Of a stretch of DNA of 5,698 nt, positions 5,522 to 5,698 are shown in pieces. The notes beneath the pieces were generated by a model. The model saw only the letters and a list, made by a program, of their open reading frames with translations, made no database searches and was not told the origin of the DNA. The position numbers and the translations under genes are program-made. Numbering within the stretch: the stretch's first letter is position 1; the number at the start of each line of letters is the position of its first letter. The stretch is from contig CALMIW010000572.1 of the NCBI GenBank assembly GCA_937864275.1, positions 1 to 5,698 on the forward strand, in the 5' to 3' direction. The stretch comes from an uncultured Dehalococcoidia bacterium. Its GTDB lineage: Bacteria > Chloroflexota > Dehalococcoidia > Tepidiformales > Tepidiformaceae.

Positions 5522-5698
5522 GTGCCTTTCTGGGAGCCGAACTGGACGGAACCAGCCCGCGAGAAGTTCGCTCAGAAGGTGAGGGACGCGATCGAGGTTC
5601 CTGGTTGGATCCTGGCCGGCAACTACACCACGCGCGCAAGCCAGATCGTCTGGCCGCGCCTGGAAACGCTCGTTTGGCTGGACTTCCCGCTGCGCACG
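5522..5698 (+). pseudogene. P-loop nucleotide-kinase-like fragment, 5'-truncated and running off the window
   Basis: The frame from 5522 reads VPFWEPNWTEPAREKFAQKV and then GWILAGNYTTRASQIVWPRL, ETLVWLDFPLRT. This closely follows the central part of small adenylate-kinase-like / 'topology modulation' (FlaR-type) P-loop ATPases, whose usual pattern is LDxxxWxPNWT, then W(V/I)xDGNY, then WPRADTxVWLDxP. In that family about 30 residues with the Walker A motif (GxxGSGKT) and the first strand come before the W-x-P-N-W segment. Here an in-frame TGA at 5504-5506 and the end of the regulator gene at 5484 leave no room for them, and I see no GSGKT coding in the other plus frames nearby. The only plausible start is the GTG at 5522, without a ribosome-binding site. 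Loss of Walker A would abolish nucleotide binding, so this is probably a decayed or recombined remnant. The 3' end is outside the window. It could instead be expressed as a short protein of unknown use. Confidence 0.7.

Noticed and set aside
1..5698. CRISPR array, tRNA, rRNA, insertion-sequence ends or attachment sites
   Set aside because: No spaced array of repeats, cloverleaf-like segment, long terminal inverted repeat or transposase or integrase frame was seen by eye on either strand.

Overview
The window is GC-rich throughout, with GTG and TTG among the candidate starts and ribosome-binding sites that range from strong to absent. Together with an alkyl-DHAP-synthase-like FAD oxidase, a tandem-GNAT protein and an alpha/beta-hydrolase/LuxR fusion, this suggests a high-GC bacterium of the Chloroflexota or Actinomycetota type. 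That placement is an inference from style and gene families, not from a marker gene. No rRNA, tRNA, CRISPR array, insertion sequence or phage gene was seen.

Layout. Bases 2-964 (+) hold the C-terminal part of an FAD-linked oxidase whose start lies outside the window. It converges on a three-gene block read on the minus strand, from right to left: an MFS transporter (3730-2453), a membrane-anchored thioredoxin-like protein (2412-1864) and a tandem-GNAT acetyltransferase (1835-966). The gaps of 40 and 28 bases make a single transcript likely. The oxidase and acetyltransferase stop codons are separated by one base. A divergent intergenic region (3731-4029) carries candidate operators. It precedes a small GlsB/YeaQ/YmgE-family membrane protein (4030-4311, +) with a strong ribosome-binding site, which is followed by a clear hairpin terminator (4333-4366).

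The right end holds the most interesting gene (4489-5484, +). It encodes an alpha/beta-hydrolase-fold domain joined to a C-terminal LuxR-type helix-turn-helix, in which the nucleophile serine is a glutamine and the acid and histidine positions also look lost. It reads as a ligand-sensing pseudoenzyme transcription factor. Its upstream region has a TATACT -10 element and several CAGG/CCTG half-sites. After it, 5522-5698 encodes the middle of a P-loop nucleotide-kinase-like protein whose Walker A region is missing, so it looks 5'-truncated.

The minus-strand block could plausibly work together at the membrane (export, extracytoplasmic thiol chemistry, acylation), but the sequence does not show its substrate. 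I do not see a multi-gene defence or otherwise new system. The unusual items are the pseudoenzyme regulator, its promoter architecture and the truncated kinase.
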